Positions 16,423 through 24,949 of a stretch of 64,000 nucleotides of DNA are shown here, piece by piece. Made by a program: the position numbers and the translations under genes. The stretch lies in the NCBI RefSeq assembly GCF_002160525.1, contig NZ_NFKT01000007.1, positions 90,118 through 154,117 on the forward strand, read 5' to 3'. The stretch is from Lachnoclostridium sp. An169. GTDB taxonomy: Bacteria > Bacillota > Clostridia > Lachnospirales > Lachnospiraceae. Below the pieces are notes generated by a model. It was not told the DNA's origin and did not search any database. It saw only the letters and a program-made list of their open reading frames with translations. The first letter of the stretch is position 1, and every line of letters starts with the position of its first letter.

Positions 16423-17811
16423 TTATCCGATCATGATCCGCTTCTCCGGTAAATCACGGAACTGAGAGAATTTCTCCGATTTCCCGGAAAATACAAGCGC
16501 CATCGTCAGAGGCCCGATTCTCCCGATATACATCAGGAGCATGAGCACGATATGGCTTCCCCTGCTCAGCACCGGCGTGAGATCTGCGGACAGACCTACT
16601 GTACCAAGCGCCGACGAGACCTCGTACATCACATTCAGGAATTCTGCCTGCGGATCAAACGCTGTAACCGCCGCCACTCCGATCAGCCAGCATGTAAACG
16701 TGATCAGCGAAATCGTGATTCCTGATCTGACAATATCATTCTCCACTCTCCGCCCGTAACATTCCGTGTCCTTGCGGCCGCGGAGCACACACACGACAGT
16801 GAGGATCAGCATCGCCGCTGTGGTCGTCTTGATACCGCCTGCCGTACCTGCCGGTGAACCGCCGATAAACATCAGGATACACCCCAGAAGTCTGGAGTTC
16901 TCATACAGCCCGGACTGGGACACTGTAGCATAGCCCGCTGTTCTCGTCGTAACCGACTGGAAAGCCGACGCCATGAGTTTTTCCGGAACACTCATATCTC
17001 CCATGGTTGCCGGGTTGCCGTATTCTATTACGAAAAAACCGAGTGTGCCCAGAAGAATCAGGGCTGCCGTCATGGTCAGCACGATCTTGCTCTGCAGCCC
17101 CAGTCTGCTGAGCAGCCATCTCTTCGGGCGCTTCCCGCGCACAACTTCTTTTGTATTGCGGAACAGATCATACCAGACCGGAAATCCCAGACCTCCCATG
17201 ACAATCAGGAACATGGTAGTAAAATTCACCAGGGGGGAGTCCGCATATTTTATGAAACTGGTGCTTCCCAGAATGTCAATCCCCGCGTTGCAGAACGCAG
17301 AAACAGAATGGAATATGCCGTAACCGATTCCCCGGACAAATCCATACTCCGGAACAAACTGAAACGCAAACAGCACTGCGCCGATTCCCTCTACAAGGAA
17401 CGTTCCCTTCAGAATCCGGATGATAAATTTTACCATTCCGGACAGGGTATCCAGGCCATATGCCTCCTGGATCAGTATTCTTCCTTTCATCGTGATCTTC
17501 TTTCCCAGCAGGAGAAAGAAGGATACCGTACAGGCGATCACACCCAGACCGCCGATCTGGATGAGAATCAGCATGACAATCTGTCCTGCCAGCGTAAACT
17601 GCTCTGCCGGCACAACCGTCACGAGCCCTGTCACGCAGACACAGGTAACGGATGTAAACAACGCATCAAGAAATTCAATGGGCTTCTGATTGCAGAACGG
17701 AAGATAAAGGATGATGCCTCCCAGGAAGATCACTCCAAAAAAAGCAAGCGCTACGATCTGCATGGTACTCAGACTGACCTTTCTCGTACTTTTCATGTTC
17801 TCTCTTCTCAC
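16423..17811 (-). CDS. trkH: Potassium uptake membrane subunit (TrkH/KtrB)
   Basis: About 462 residues with eight to ten hydrophobic segments in the four-fold M1-P-M2 repeat. Filter-type loops are visible, such as SVTCVCVTGL, SAFCNAGI, SVTTRTAGY and SSALGTVGLS. I favour the GTG at 17811, because AGGAG sits 7 bases before it; the ATG at 17832 has no ribosome site and the ATG at 17796 has a weak one. It imports K+ (often coupled to Na+) with TrkA, encoded 62 bases downstream. Confidence 0.92.
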   Translation of the reverse strand: MRRENMKSTRKVSLSTMQIVALAFFGVIFLGGIILYLPFCNQKPIEFLDALFTSVTCVCVTGLVTVVPAEQFTLAGQIVMLILIQIGGLGVIACTVSFFLLLGKKITMKGRILIQEAYGLDTLSGMVKFIIRILKGTFLVEGIGAVLFAFQFVPEYGFVRGIGYGIFHSVSAFCNAGIDILGSTSFIKYADSPLVNFTTMFLIVMGGLGFPVWYDLFRNTKEVVRGKRPKRWLLSRLGLQSKIVLTMTAALILLGTLGFFVIEYGNPATMGDMSVPEKLMASAFQSVTTRTAGYATVSQSGLYENSRLLGCILMFIGGSPAGTAGGIKTTTAAMLILTVVCVLRGRKDTECYGRRVENDIVRSGITISLITFTCWLIGVAAVTAFDPQAEFLNVMYEVSSALGTVGLSADLTPVLSRGSHIVLMLLMYIGRIGPLTMALVFSGKSEKFSQFRDLPEKRIMIG

Positions 17812-17913
17812 AATGCCTCTCCTGTCTTTCATTTCTATTAAAATTTCGGCTGATTTTCTGCCGTAAGGCTATCCTAACACGGAGAGGTGGAATAGTAAAG
17901 TAACAATCCTGTT

Positions 17914-17956
17914 AAGAAAACGGAACGTGTCCCGAAGGTCACATTCCGTTTTCTTT
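17914..17956 (-). terminator. Terminator of the ECF/SAM-hydrolase/GntR operon
   Basis: AAGAAAACGGAA (17914-17925) pairs with TTCCGTTTTCTT (17944-17955). It overlaps the last codons of the GntR gene. The self-complementary T-rich flank gives a run of T on either strand. Confidence 0.65.
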
Positions 17957-18682
17957 AAACACAATATCATATTCATCCGGGAGAAAGTAAAACTTGCATC
18001 TGGCAATCGCATTTTTCTCTTTGTCATAAAAAATTTCTTCTATAAATATCAGTGGCGTCTCCCGGGGCACTTTGAGATAGGCAGTGATATAATCCTCCGC
18101 ACAGACGAGCTTGATTGCCATCTGAACCCGCTCCGACATCTGAAAAATCTGACGGTTCAGCAGATCTTTTACATCTTCTTCCATATTCAGATCCACGTTC
18201 AGTCCATCGATAAACTTAACCGGAATCTGCATAAAAGAATGCCCCACAGGTTTTCCACCCGTATAGTACACATTGTTTCCCGCCAGAACAATCTCGCTGG
18301 GCCGCAGTCCCAGCTTTCTCTGCCCGATCTCTGTTGCAGGTCCGAAATTGTAATATATATCGATCTTGTCAACGGCAGACCTGCAGCAGGCAATCATGGG
18401 GTTATAGAGTCCCTGAGGCTCCTCCGCTCTGTTTCCGTCATAGGTAACAAAAGTTCCCTTCCCCTGAACTTTCGCCACCAGACCGTCCTCTACGAGAACG
18501 GTCAGTGCCTGACGAACCGTATTTCTGCTCACATCATATTTTTCCGCCAGCACAGCCTCCCCCGGCAGCTTTGAACCGTTTTCATATACACCGTTCATAA
18601 TATCCGAATAAAGCCTGTCATAGATCGGCACATAAGACGGCACTTTGCTGTTTGCAAATGAATTAATCTGGTAATGTTCCAT
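17939..18682 (-). CDS. GntR/HutC-family transcriptional regulator (UTRA domain)
   Basis: About 247 residues from the ATG at 18682 (AGGAG 9 bases upstream). The winged helix reads YDRLYSDIMNGVYENGSKLP, then GEAVLAEKYDVSRNTVRQAL and GLVAKVQGKGTFV, followed by a UTRA small-molecule-binding domain. It is the last gene of the seven-gene operon with the ECF transporter and two SAM hydrolases and so probably autoregulates it. A candidate operator dyad lies in the operon leader. The ligand is unknown. Confidence 0.92.
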   Translation of the reverse strand: MEHYQINSFANSKVPSYVPIYDRLYSDIMNGVYENGSKLPGEAVLAEKYDVSRNTVRQALTVLVEDGLVAKVQGKGTFVTYDGNRAEEPQGLYNPMIACCRSAVDKIDIYYNFGPATEIGQRKLGLRPSEIVLAGNNVYYTGGKPVGHSFMQIPVKFIDGLNVDLNMEEDVKDLLNRQIFQMSERVQMAIKLVCAEDYITAYLKVPRETPLIFIEEIFYDKEKNAIARCKFYFLPDEYDIVFKENGM

Positions 18683-18694
18683 CAATTACTGCTC

Positions 18695-19522
18695 CTAGCC
18701 TGAATTTCTTTCCAGCGTCATCCATCCTCCCAGACTTTCAAATCCAAGACGCTCAAAAAATGCATGCGCTCCTTCTCCCGAGAACAGGCAGGGAATCTTT
18801 CCCTGTTCGAGGATCATCTCCGCAAGACGGGACACCACCATTGAAGCATAGCCGTTCCTTCTGTGAGCAGGATCTGTCGCCACTCCGCCGATCATTACCG
18901 TATCATCGGAACCGGTTGTACTGTTTCCGTGCGAAACAATCCGACTGCCCCGACGTATGATAAGATGCGTTCCGTCCCGGCTGGCAATTCTGTCACGGAT
19001 CATGTCCTTTGAACGGTACAACCCACGGATCTGAGGAATACTTCCAAGAAATTCATAAATATCATCCACATCTTCCAGACCCGCCTGAACCACACTGCAG
19101 TGCTCCTCATGGTCTGCACTTTCCTGCTGTCTTTCTCTTCTGTCCGTACCACAGAGATTCTCTCTCGTTCCCAATCTGTATAACTGTTTACTGCTGCTTT
19201 TATACCTGTCTCCGAATACTGCTCCCATTTCTGAGAGCAGTCCACTTTTTCCCATTATAACAAAGATCTGACAGTTTTTCAAAATGTATTCCATACTTTC
19301 CGGATTCAAAGCTCCTTCCCTGCTGTAAACAAGAAGGTTATTGTAAAACCGCAGATATACACAGGTACACCGGCCATCCTCCCAGTCCATCCACACATCC
19401 TGACATTCACTGTCAAATCCATAGGTCTTCAGATCTGCAAGCAGAAACGTGTTGTACTCTTTCTCCGCACCGAGATATTCCGTCAGCATCTGTTCATCCC
19501 GGTTTCCACATTTCTTAAGCAT
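18695..19522 (-). CDS. GNAT-family N-acetyltransferase, two-domain
   Basis: 275 residues. The C-terminal half is a GNAT domain with the acetyl-CoA loop VATDPAHRRNGYASMVVSRL and the FFERLGFESLGGW ending; the N-terminal half is a poorly conserved domain seen in Clostridial GNAT proteins. It overlaps the SAM hydrolase upstream by 8 bases and is followed 12 bases later by the GntR gene. Its acceptor is unknown; given the operon it may act on an amine- or nucleoside-like compound. Confidence 0.85.
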   Translation of the reverse strand: MLKKCGNRDEQMLTEYLGAEKEYNTFLLADLKTYGFDSECQDVWMDWEDGRCTCVYLRFYNNLLVYSREGALNPESMEYILKNCQIFVIMGKSGLLSEMGAVFGDRYKSSSKQLYRLGTRENLCGTDRRERQQESADHEEHCSVVQAGLEDVDDIYEFLGSIPQIRGLYRSKDMIRDRIASRDGTHLIIRRGSRIVSHGNSTTGSDDTVMIGGVATDPAHRRNGYASMVVSRLAEMILEQGKIPCLFSGEGAHAFFERLGFESLGGWMTLERNSG

Positions 19523-20465
19523 CCTCTTCCCTCTCTATCTGTCTTTCCTCCATACGGCTTTCTTTTTCCGCATATCCTTCTTTCGTTATCCGGATCGTCC
19601 AGCCCGCTCCGCCTTTGATCCCGTATTTTTCCGCAAAGCTTCTCTGGTTCAGCCCAACTGCCATGAACGATGCCAGTCCGTTGAAGAGCACCGGCTTCCC
19701 GATTTCTACAAAACCGAAAGATCTGTGATACAATACAGAGTCATCATATACTGCAGTTCCATCATGATAAATTCTGACACGCACCGTCTCCCCTTCCCGG
19801 ATTCCTGTTTTCCGGAAATCTTCGATCAGAATATTGGTACTGATGTTTCCAAATTTCTCCAGCGCCTCATCAATCTGACCTTCTGCTACGCCTTCACTGA
19901 CAGTTCCATAAACCAGCTCATGTACAATAATCTCCTCCGTCGGATATGCCGGACCGACCTCCTCAAAAGTAATAATTCCGGAAGCCAGACGCGCTGCACA
20001 GTAGGCAAACAGATCTCTCCCATGAAAAACATTTACCCCCTCTGAGCCTGGATAACGGTTCACGCTCTCATCGATCTCCCTCACCTCATCAATCCCGTAC
20101 ATTGCCTTCACATGAGTCAGCGTTCCGTTATCCGGCGTAACGATATAGTAGCCATTGGAAGTCCTTGCCACACATGCCCTTCTCGGTGTGCCAACCCCGG
20201 GATCCACAACCGAAACAAACACGGTTCCCACCGGCCAGTATTTTATCGTATACTGCAGGCATCCGGACGCTGCCATCGTATTGAACTGTTCAATCGTATG
20301 CGAAAGATCAAAGATCTCAAGGCGCGGATCCACCTGCTTACACACCCCGTACATGGATGCCACGGCTCCCCAGTTCAGCCCGAAATCGGTCTGCAGCACA
20401 ACAAAAGCTCTTCCTGTATCATTTTCCCGCAGCACTCCGCCACCTGTTTCTCTTTCTCTGCTCAT
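19515..20465 (-). CDS. SAM hydroxide adenosyltransferase (DUF62 family), copy 1
   Basis: 316 residues. Family motifs: VVLQTDFG near the N-terminus, VSVVDPGVGT, YYIVTPDNGTLTH and FHGRDLFAYCAARLASG. Members hydrolyse S-adenosylmethionine to adenosine and methionine and are related to fluorinase and chlorinase enzymes. Here the water-activating Asp/Arg/His type motif HGRD is present, so hydroxide is the likely nucleophile. It is 15 bases downstream of a paralogue, in an operon with an ECF transporter. A Glu/Arg-rich C-terminal tail of about 20 residues is not part of the fold. Confidence 0.88.
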   Translation of the reverse strand: MSRERETGGGVLRENDTGRAFVVLQTDFGLNWGAVASMYGVCKQVDPRLEIFDLSHTIEQFNTMAASGCLQYTIKYWPVGTVFVSVVDPGVGTPRRACVARTSNGYYIVTPDNGTLTHVKAMYGIDEVREIDESVNRYPGSEGVNVFHGRDLFAYCAARLASGIITFEEVGPAYPTEEIIVHELVYGTVSEGVAEGQIDEALEKFGNISTNILIEDFRKTGIREGETVRVRIYHDGTAVYDDSVLYHRSFGFVEIGKPVLFNGLASFMAVGLNQRSFAEKYGIKGGAGWTIRITKEGYAEKESRMEERQIEREEDA

Positions 20466-20480
20466 AGGCCGCCTTCCTCC

Positions 20481-21329
20481 CTAATTCTTCACCTTCCGGA
20501 AGGAGATCTTCCAGTCCGGTCCCTGTCCGATCCCGTACACTTTCACAAAATTCCGCAGATTCAGGGCAATCTGCACAGTCAGCGATTCACTGGTCATCAC
20601 CACCGGATCTCCCTCAGGCACAAAACCAAAAGATTTGAAATATTTCGCCTCGCCATGATACTTTTCTTCCTCTTTATGCCGGATGACAACCTCCAGGGTA
20701 TCTCCATAACTCACCCCGGTATCCTCCAGCATTTTATAAGGGATATTTGAGGATACAAGTCCGAAATGTTCTCCGGATCCCTGAATCATACCGGACACGG
20801 TTCCATCTTCACCACATACCGGTTCCACCAGAGGAATCTGCACGACCTCCTCCACCGGATACGCCGGTCCCACTTCCTCATAGCTGATAATCCCGGACGC
20901 TAGTCTCGCCGCACAGTAGGAAAACAGATCTCTTCCGTGGAAGATACTGCATGCCACTGTCGGTTTCCAACGGTTAATCGTCTCATCGATCTCCCGGACT
21001 TCCTCAATTCCCGGCTTTTTCGCTACATGAGTCAGTGTCCCATTGTCCGGTGTCACCACATACTGTCCGTTTTTCAGTTTTGCCACACATGCTTTTCTCG
21101 ATGTCCCCACTCCCGGGTCCACAACGGATACAAATACGGTTCCCTCAGGCCAGAAATCCACCACATAGTCCAGATTACAGGACGCGCAGAAGATATCAAA
21201 ACTTGGGATCGCGTGATTGTTATTAAATATCCTGAGCTCCGGATCCACCATCTGGCAGACTCCGTACATGGTACATACCGCACTGGTGTCCGCTGTAAAA
21301 TCTGTCTGCATTACAATTGCCGGTTTCAT
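20481..21329 (-). CDS. SAM hydroxide adenosyltransferase (DUF62 family), copy 2
   Basis: About 282 residues from the ATG at 21329, which has GGAGG 10 bases upstream; a longer frame reaching 21464 overlaps the EcfT gene and is not needed. Motifs match copy 1: VMQTDFT, VSVVDPGVGT, YVVTPDNGTLTH, FHGRDLFSYCAARLASG. The two copies are clearly paralogous but well diverged, so this is not a recent duplication. They may work as a hetero-oligomer or on different SAM analogues. Confidence 0.88.
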   Translation of the reverse strand: MKPAIVMQTDFTADTSAVCTMYGVCQMVDPELRIFNNNHAIPSFDIFCASCNLDYVVDFWPEGTVFVSVVDPGVGTSRKACVAKLKNGQYVVTPDNGTLTHVAKKPGIEEVREIDETINRWKPTVACSIFHGRDLFSYCAARLASGIISYEEVGPAYPVEEVVQIPLVEPVCGEDGTVSGMIQGSGEHFGLVSSNIPYKMLEDTGVSYGDTLEVVIRHKEEEKYHGEAKYFKSFGFVPEGDPVVMTSESLTVQIALNLRNFVKVYGIGQGPDWKISFRKVKN

Positions 21330-21394
21330 AATATAATCTCCTCCTTTTTCCGCCGCCTGTTGCGGCATATGTAATCCGCCTGGTATACTCCGCT

Positions 21395-22246
21395 TTATGC
21401 AAACGGATACCAGAGCTGCAGATATCCCGGCGCAAGCATCTTGTACGCAATATACGCGACACATATCAGCGCTATCACGATGTATACCACCCGGAAAACT
21501 TTATCCGCTTTTGTCATCTCATGTTCCGCATAATAAGAACGTTTCTTCTTCTTTCCGTATCCTCTCAGGTCCATGGCGTTGGCGATATTCCCGACTTTGT
21601 CAAAGGACGAAAGAAGCAGCGGGACGATAATCATCACCATCTGCTTAAGCCGCTTAAATGCCGACACCTTCTTCGGATCCATCTCCACACCCCTTGCCTG
21701 CATACTTGTGGAAATATTCTGATAATCCCGTACAATGTCCGGGATACAGCGGTAGGCAAGTTCTACCACTGTACAGATCTTGTAAGGCACTTTCACCGAA
21801 TTCAGTCCCGCTGCAAACTCCGACGGCGTGATCGAGAGAATAAAAATAATCGAGATCAGAAATGATGAAAGGATCTTAATAAAACGGGTAAAAAGATACC
21901 AGAGCGTCTCCCCGCTCAAGTAGAGATATCCGGGAAGATCCGCAAGCACCGTCCTGGAATTACAGAATTTTGTTCCGATATCCGGATCTGCAATAAAAAA
22001 CAGGAACAGATTGAACAGGTTTAAAATAATCACAAAAGCAAGCATGAACTTAATCGGTTTCCAGTTCGGCTTCATAGAGATAATCCCAATGATCCCCGCC
22101 ACCGTTACCGGAAGGATCAGCCGCAGATCCCAGGACATGATCAAATATACCGTAAAAATGATAAACATCCTTACTTTCGTCGTCCCGGTCAGCTTATGCA
22201 GCATCGTGCTTCCCGGCTGAAAATTAATAATAAATTTGTTATTCAC
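21395..22246 (-). CDS. ecfT: ECF transporter T component (EcfT)
   Basis: A 283-residue membrane protein with about five hydrophobic helices. The coupling-helix signatures are represented by QARGVEMD and, further on, AMDLRGYGKKKK, the A-R-G motifs that contact the ATPases. The gene overlaps the double ATPase gene by 8 bases. It forms the shared scaffold of the importer with the S component at the head of the operon. Confidence 0.92.
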   Translation of the reverse strand: MNNKFIINFQPGSTMLHKLTGTTKVRMFIIFTVYLIMSWDLRLILPVTVAGIIGIISMKPNWKPIKFMLAFVIILNLFNLFLFFIADPDIGTKFCNSRTVLADLPGYLYLSGETLWYLFTRFIKILSSFLISIIFILSITPSEFAAGLNSVKVPYKICTVVELAYRCIPDIVRDYQNISTSMQARGVEMDPKKVSAFKRLKQMVMIIVPLLLSSFDKVGNIANAMDLRGYGKKKKRSYYAEHEMTKADKVFRVVYIVIALICVAYIAYKMLAPGYLQLWYPFA

Positions 22247-23951
22247 CCGCTTTGCCCCTCCTTTCGCAGGAAATGAAGTGAGCGATGAATTCCTCCGGAG
22301 AGACGCCGATCATACACGCCAGTGTATAGAGTGAGGTCTGCTTCAGGCTCGCCCTGCTGATTACAGTATCATCCGAAAGTACCCGGAACACTCTGTCGTC
22401 TGCGATCAGCTCACCGTCCGAGAACACAACTGCCCGGTCTGTATTTTCGATGGCCAGATGCATATCATGGGTGATCAGAATCACGGTTTTCCCATAACGT
22501 GAATTCAGTTCATTAATAAACTCGATGATCTCCACATAATGCCTGTAGTCCTGTCCTGCAGTGGGCTCATCCAGAATGATCACATCCGGTTCCAGAGCCA
22601 GTACAGAAGCGATCGTAATCCGCTTTCTCTGTCCGTAGCTCACAGAGCTGACCGGCCAGTTTCTCATCGAATACAGGTCACACATCTCAAGCGCCTTCTT
22701 TGCCCGCTCCTCAACGATCTCCTGACTGTAGCCCCGCAGTTCCAGCGCCATCTTCACTTCCGCGATGATCACATCTTTTACAAGCATCTGGTTCGGATTC
22801 TGCATTACATATCCGATGAACTCTCCGATCTCCTTGATGGAGAGTACCGAGTAATCCTGTCCCCTAAGCCGGATCTGTCCGCTGACCGGACGGTTCACTC
22901 CGCAGATCAGCCTGGCAAGAGTTGTCTTTCCTGCTCCGTTTTTCCCGATCAGAGCAATTCTCTCTCCTTTTCGTATCGTGCAGTTCACGTCTCTAAGAAC
23001 CGGCTTATCCTCGTATGCGAACGTCACATCGTCCACCTCGATCACCGGCTCGCCCGGAACCGGTTCATATTCCATAACTTCCTCCTGGAAAAACCGCTCC
23101 AGACACTCTTTATTTTCAGCCGTCAGTTCCATGTGCTCCAGATCCGCCAGATTCTCCTGTTCTTCCAGGCGGCACCCGGCATATTTCATGGCTGTCAGAT
23201 AGAGCGGTTCCCGGATTCCGTGCTCTTTGAGAAGATCGGACCGAAGCAGCTCATCCGGCTTCGTATCCGCTACGATCCGTCCCTTCGCCATCAGGATCAC
23301 ACGGTCCACAGGGCGGTAGAGGACGTCCTCGAGGCGGTGCTCGATAATGAGCGCCGTCCGGTTCTGATCACGGCAGATCCGGTCGATCAGGTCAACCGCA
23401 ACCATTCCCATATGCGGATCCAGCGCCGCAAGGGGCTCGTCAAAGATCAGCACCTTCACATCATCGTGAATGACGCCCGCCAGAGCTACCTTCTGTTTCT
23501 GCCCTCCGGAGAGCGCATATGGAAGATGTTCAAGGAATTCTCCCATTCCTACCAGATCCGCAGCTTCCTGCACCCGGGGGATCATCTCGCTGCGGGGCAT
23601 GTTTTCATTTTCCAGGGCAAAGGCAATGTCCTCGCCCACGGAAAGACCCACAAACTGGGCGTCCGAATCCTGCAGCACGGTTCCCACTTTTTTGCTAAGC
23701 TTAAAGATGCTTGCCTCTTTCGTCTCCATCCCGTCCACTTTCAGGGAGCCTTTGATGGTCCCCTTCTCCGAAAACGGGATCAGCCCGTTGATGCAGTTGG
23801 AAAGCGTAGATTTTCCGCTTCCACTGGGTCCTAAGATCAGCACCTTCTCCCCCTCATATATGGTCAGATTAATGTCATGAAGCGTCGGTTTTGACTGGCT
23901 TTTGTACTGAAAACTAAAATCTTTAAACTCTATAACCGCTGTTTTCTCCAT
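22239..23951 (-). CDS. ECF transporter ATPase, fused double ABC domain (EcfA1-EcfA2)
   Basis: 570 residues with two nucleotide-binding domains. The first (about 5-240) has Walker A GPSGSGKST, signature LSGGQKQK and Walker B VLIFDEPLAALDP. The second (about 305-540) has Walker A GKNGAGKTT and Walker B VIILDEPTAGQD, but its signature reads VSYGQRKR in place of LSGGQ, so one of the two ATP sites may be degenerate. YkoD-like fused ATPases of this kind usually pair with UPF0397 or YkoE-type S components, as here. Confidence 0.92.
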   Translation of the reverse strand: MEKTAVIEFKDFSFQYKSQSKPTLHDINLTIYEGEKVLILGPSGSGKSTLSNCINGLIPFSEKGTIKGSLKVDGMETKEASIFKLSKKVGTVLQDSDAQFVGLSVGEDIAFALENENMPRSEMIPRVQEAADLVGMGEFLEHLPYALSGGQKQKVALAGVIHDDVKVLIFDEPLAALDPHMGMVAVDLIDRICRDQNRTALIIEHRLEDVLYRPVDRVILMAKGRIVADTKPDELLRSDLLKEHGIREPLYLTAMKYAGCRLEEQENLADLEHMELTAENKECLERFFQEEVMEYEPVPGEPVIEVDDVTFAYEDKPVLRDVNCTIRKGERIALIGKNGAGKTTLARLICGVNRPVSGQIRLRGQDYSVLSIKEIGEFIGYVMQNPNQMLVKDVIIAEVKMALELRGYSQEIVEERAKKALEMCDLYSMRNWPVSSVSYGQRKRITIASVLALEPDVIILDEPTAGQDYRHYVEIIEFINELNSRYGKTVILITHDMHLAIENTDRAVVFSDGELIADDRVFRVLSDDTVISRASLKQTSLYTLACMIGVSPEEFIAHFISCERRGKAGE

Positions 23952-23960
23952 ATCCGTTTC

Positions 23961-24536
23961 CTATTCTTCTGTCAGGTTCGTCCTGGATGCATACCGTTTT
24001 GCCAGGAGGAACAGCACCGGGATTCCCACAATCAGAAGCACAGCAATATTTCCGGCACAGGCAAATCCCGCCATGATAAAGGTCACTTTCAGCTCGCCGC
24101 CGTAGAACAGGTACGTGAAAATCGGCGTCACAACTCCAAAGGCAATGATGTTTCCGATAATACAGAGAACCGCATAGATCACAGCGTGTTTCACTTTAAA
24201 GATTCCCTCTGTAATGTAAGCCCCGTATACCGGAAGCAGCCCTACAAAGAAGCCGAGCACCGCGTTTCCGATAGACCAGTCAAACCACATCCCGTTACCT
24301 GCGATCAAATCAGCGATAATGTTGCCGATCAGAAGTGTCAGGCTGCATGGCAGCGCCCCGTACATCGCTCCTACGACAACCGGCACGATCATTGCAGTTG
24401 AGAGGTTTGTCATGGAGAAGATCGGAATTCCTCCATAAACCATCAGCACTCCAAACAGTGCTGCCCCCACAGCCATGGTGACGATTGTCTTTGTACTCCA
24501 TTCACCTACGAGCGCTTTCCCAATTCCTTTTTTCAT
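23961..24536 (-). CDS. ECF transporter substrate-binding S component (UPF0397-like)
   Basis: About 191 residues from the ATG at 24536 (AAGGAAGG 10 bases upstream); the in-frame ATG at 24569 lies inside the leader dyad. Six hydrophobic segments are visible, with the N-terminal TIVTMAVGAALFGVLMVYGG and a conserved central NIIADLIAGNGMWFDWSIGNA. This matches the UPF0397 family as I know it, often auto-annotated as a riboflavin-type S component, but substrate assignments in this family are unreliable. The SAM-hydrolase neighbours suggest a nucleoside, methionine-related or SAM-related solute. Confidence 0.85.
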   Translation of the reverse strand: MKKGIGKALVGEWSTKTIVTMAVGAALFGVLMVYGGIPIFSMTNLSTAMIVPVVVGAMYGALPCSLTLLIGNIIADLIAGNGMWFDWSIGNAVLGFFVGLLPVYGAYITEGIFKVKHAVIYAVLCIIGNIIAFGVVTPIFTYLFYGGELKVTFIMAGFACAGNIAVLLIVGIPVLFLLAKRYASRTNLTEE

Positions 24537-24554
24537 TTCAATGCACCTTCCTTT

Positions 24555-24570
24555 CATGTTGTTGAACATG
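24555..24570. promoter_or_regulatory. Candidate GntR operator dyad in the ECF operon leader
   Basis: CATGTT (24555-24560), four bases, AACATG (24565-24570), located between the -10 box and the start codon of the S component gene. Its position fits a repressor roadblock; assignment to the operon's own GntR protein is inference. Confidence 0.45.
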
Positions 24571-24587
24571 TTTAATAAGTTACCTTC

Positions 24588-24616
24588 ATTGTATTCACTT
24601 TCAGGGCAGATGTCAA
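24588..24616 (-). promoter_or_regulatory. Promoter of the ECF/SAM-hydrolase operon
   Basis: Minus-strand TTGACA (complement of 24611-24616), exactly 17 bases, TACAAT (complement of 24588-24593). Gaps inside the operon are small or negative up to the terminator at 17.9 kb, so this is probably the only promoter for seven genes. Confidence 0.75.
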
Positions 24617-24664
24617 TTAATTTGTCGGTAATTGTAAAATCTTTGTGAAATTACACTAATACCT

Positions 24665-24683
24665 TCTGTGATTTGATCACAGA
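24665..24683. promoter_or_regulatory. Crp/Fnr-like palindrome upstream of the iron-sulfur operon
   Basis: TCTGTGAT-TTG-ATCACAGA is a perfect 8-bp dyad resembling TGTGA..TCACA sites. Its centre (24674) lies about 41 bases before the start expected from the -10 box TATTAT (24703-24708), the class II activator position. No good -35 hexamer is present, which also fits activation. Confidence 0.55.
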
Positions 24684-24737
24684 CACTCTCCTTCTTTTGA
24701 TGTATTATCAGATAAACAAATCGAGAGGAAAATTACT

Positions 24738-24947
24738 ATGGTCAAAAACAGAAAAAAGCGAAAAGCGCTTGTCCAACAGTCATACTGTGTTGCCTGCGGC
24801 TGCTGTGTCAAAGTATGTCCGGTAGGAGCAATCCAGATAATGAATGGCATAACAGCTCAGGCAGATCCGTCAACATGTATAGGCTGCGGGAAATGTGCTA
24901 AGGAGTGTCCTGCCAGCGTGATCGAGATCCAGGAGGTGGAAGATTGA
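24738..24947 (+). CDS. 2[4Fe-4S] ferredoxin-like protein
   Basis: 69 residues with two complete cluster motifs: CVACGCCVKVCP and CIGCGKCAKECP. The first has an extra cysteine inside the CxxCxxC loop. A basic N-terminus (KNRKKRK) precedes the fold, unlike classic clostridial ferredoxin. The next gene overlaps or follows within 3 bases and encodes a membrane iron-sulfur protein, so the pair probably moves electrons to or from the membrane. The upstream Crp/Fnr-like site suggests redox or anaerobic control. Confidence 0.93.
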   Translation: MVKNRKKRKALVQQSYCVACGCCVKVCPVGAIQIMNGITAQADPSTCIGCGKCAKECPASVIEIQEVED

Positions 24948-24949
24948 AC

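Noticed and set aside
22539..23834. A 431-codon plus-strand frame opposite the ECF ATPase
   Set aside because: It is a shadow of the double ATPase gene with no motif or ribosome site; similar long antisense frames occur opposite lon, argF, trkH and cca.
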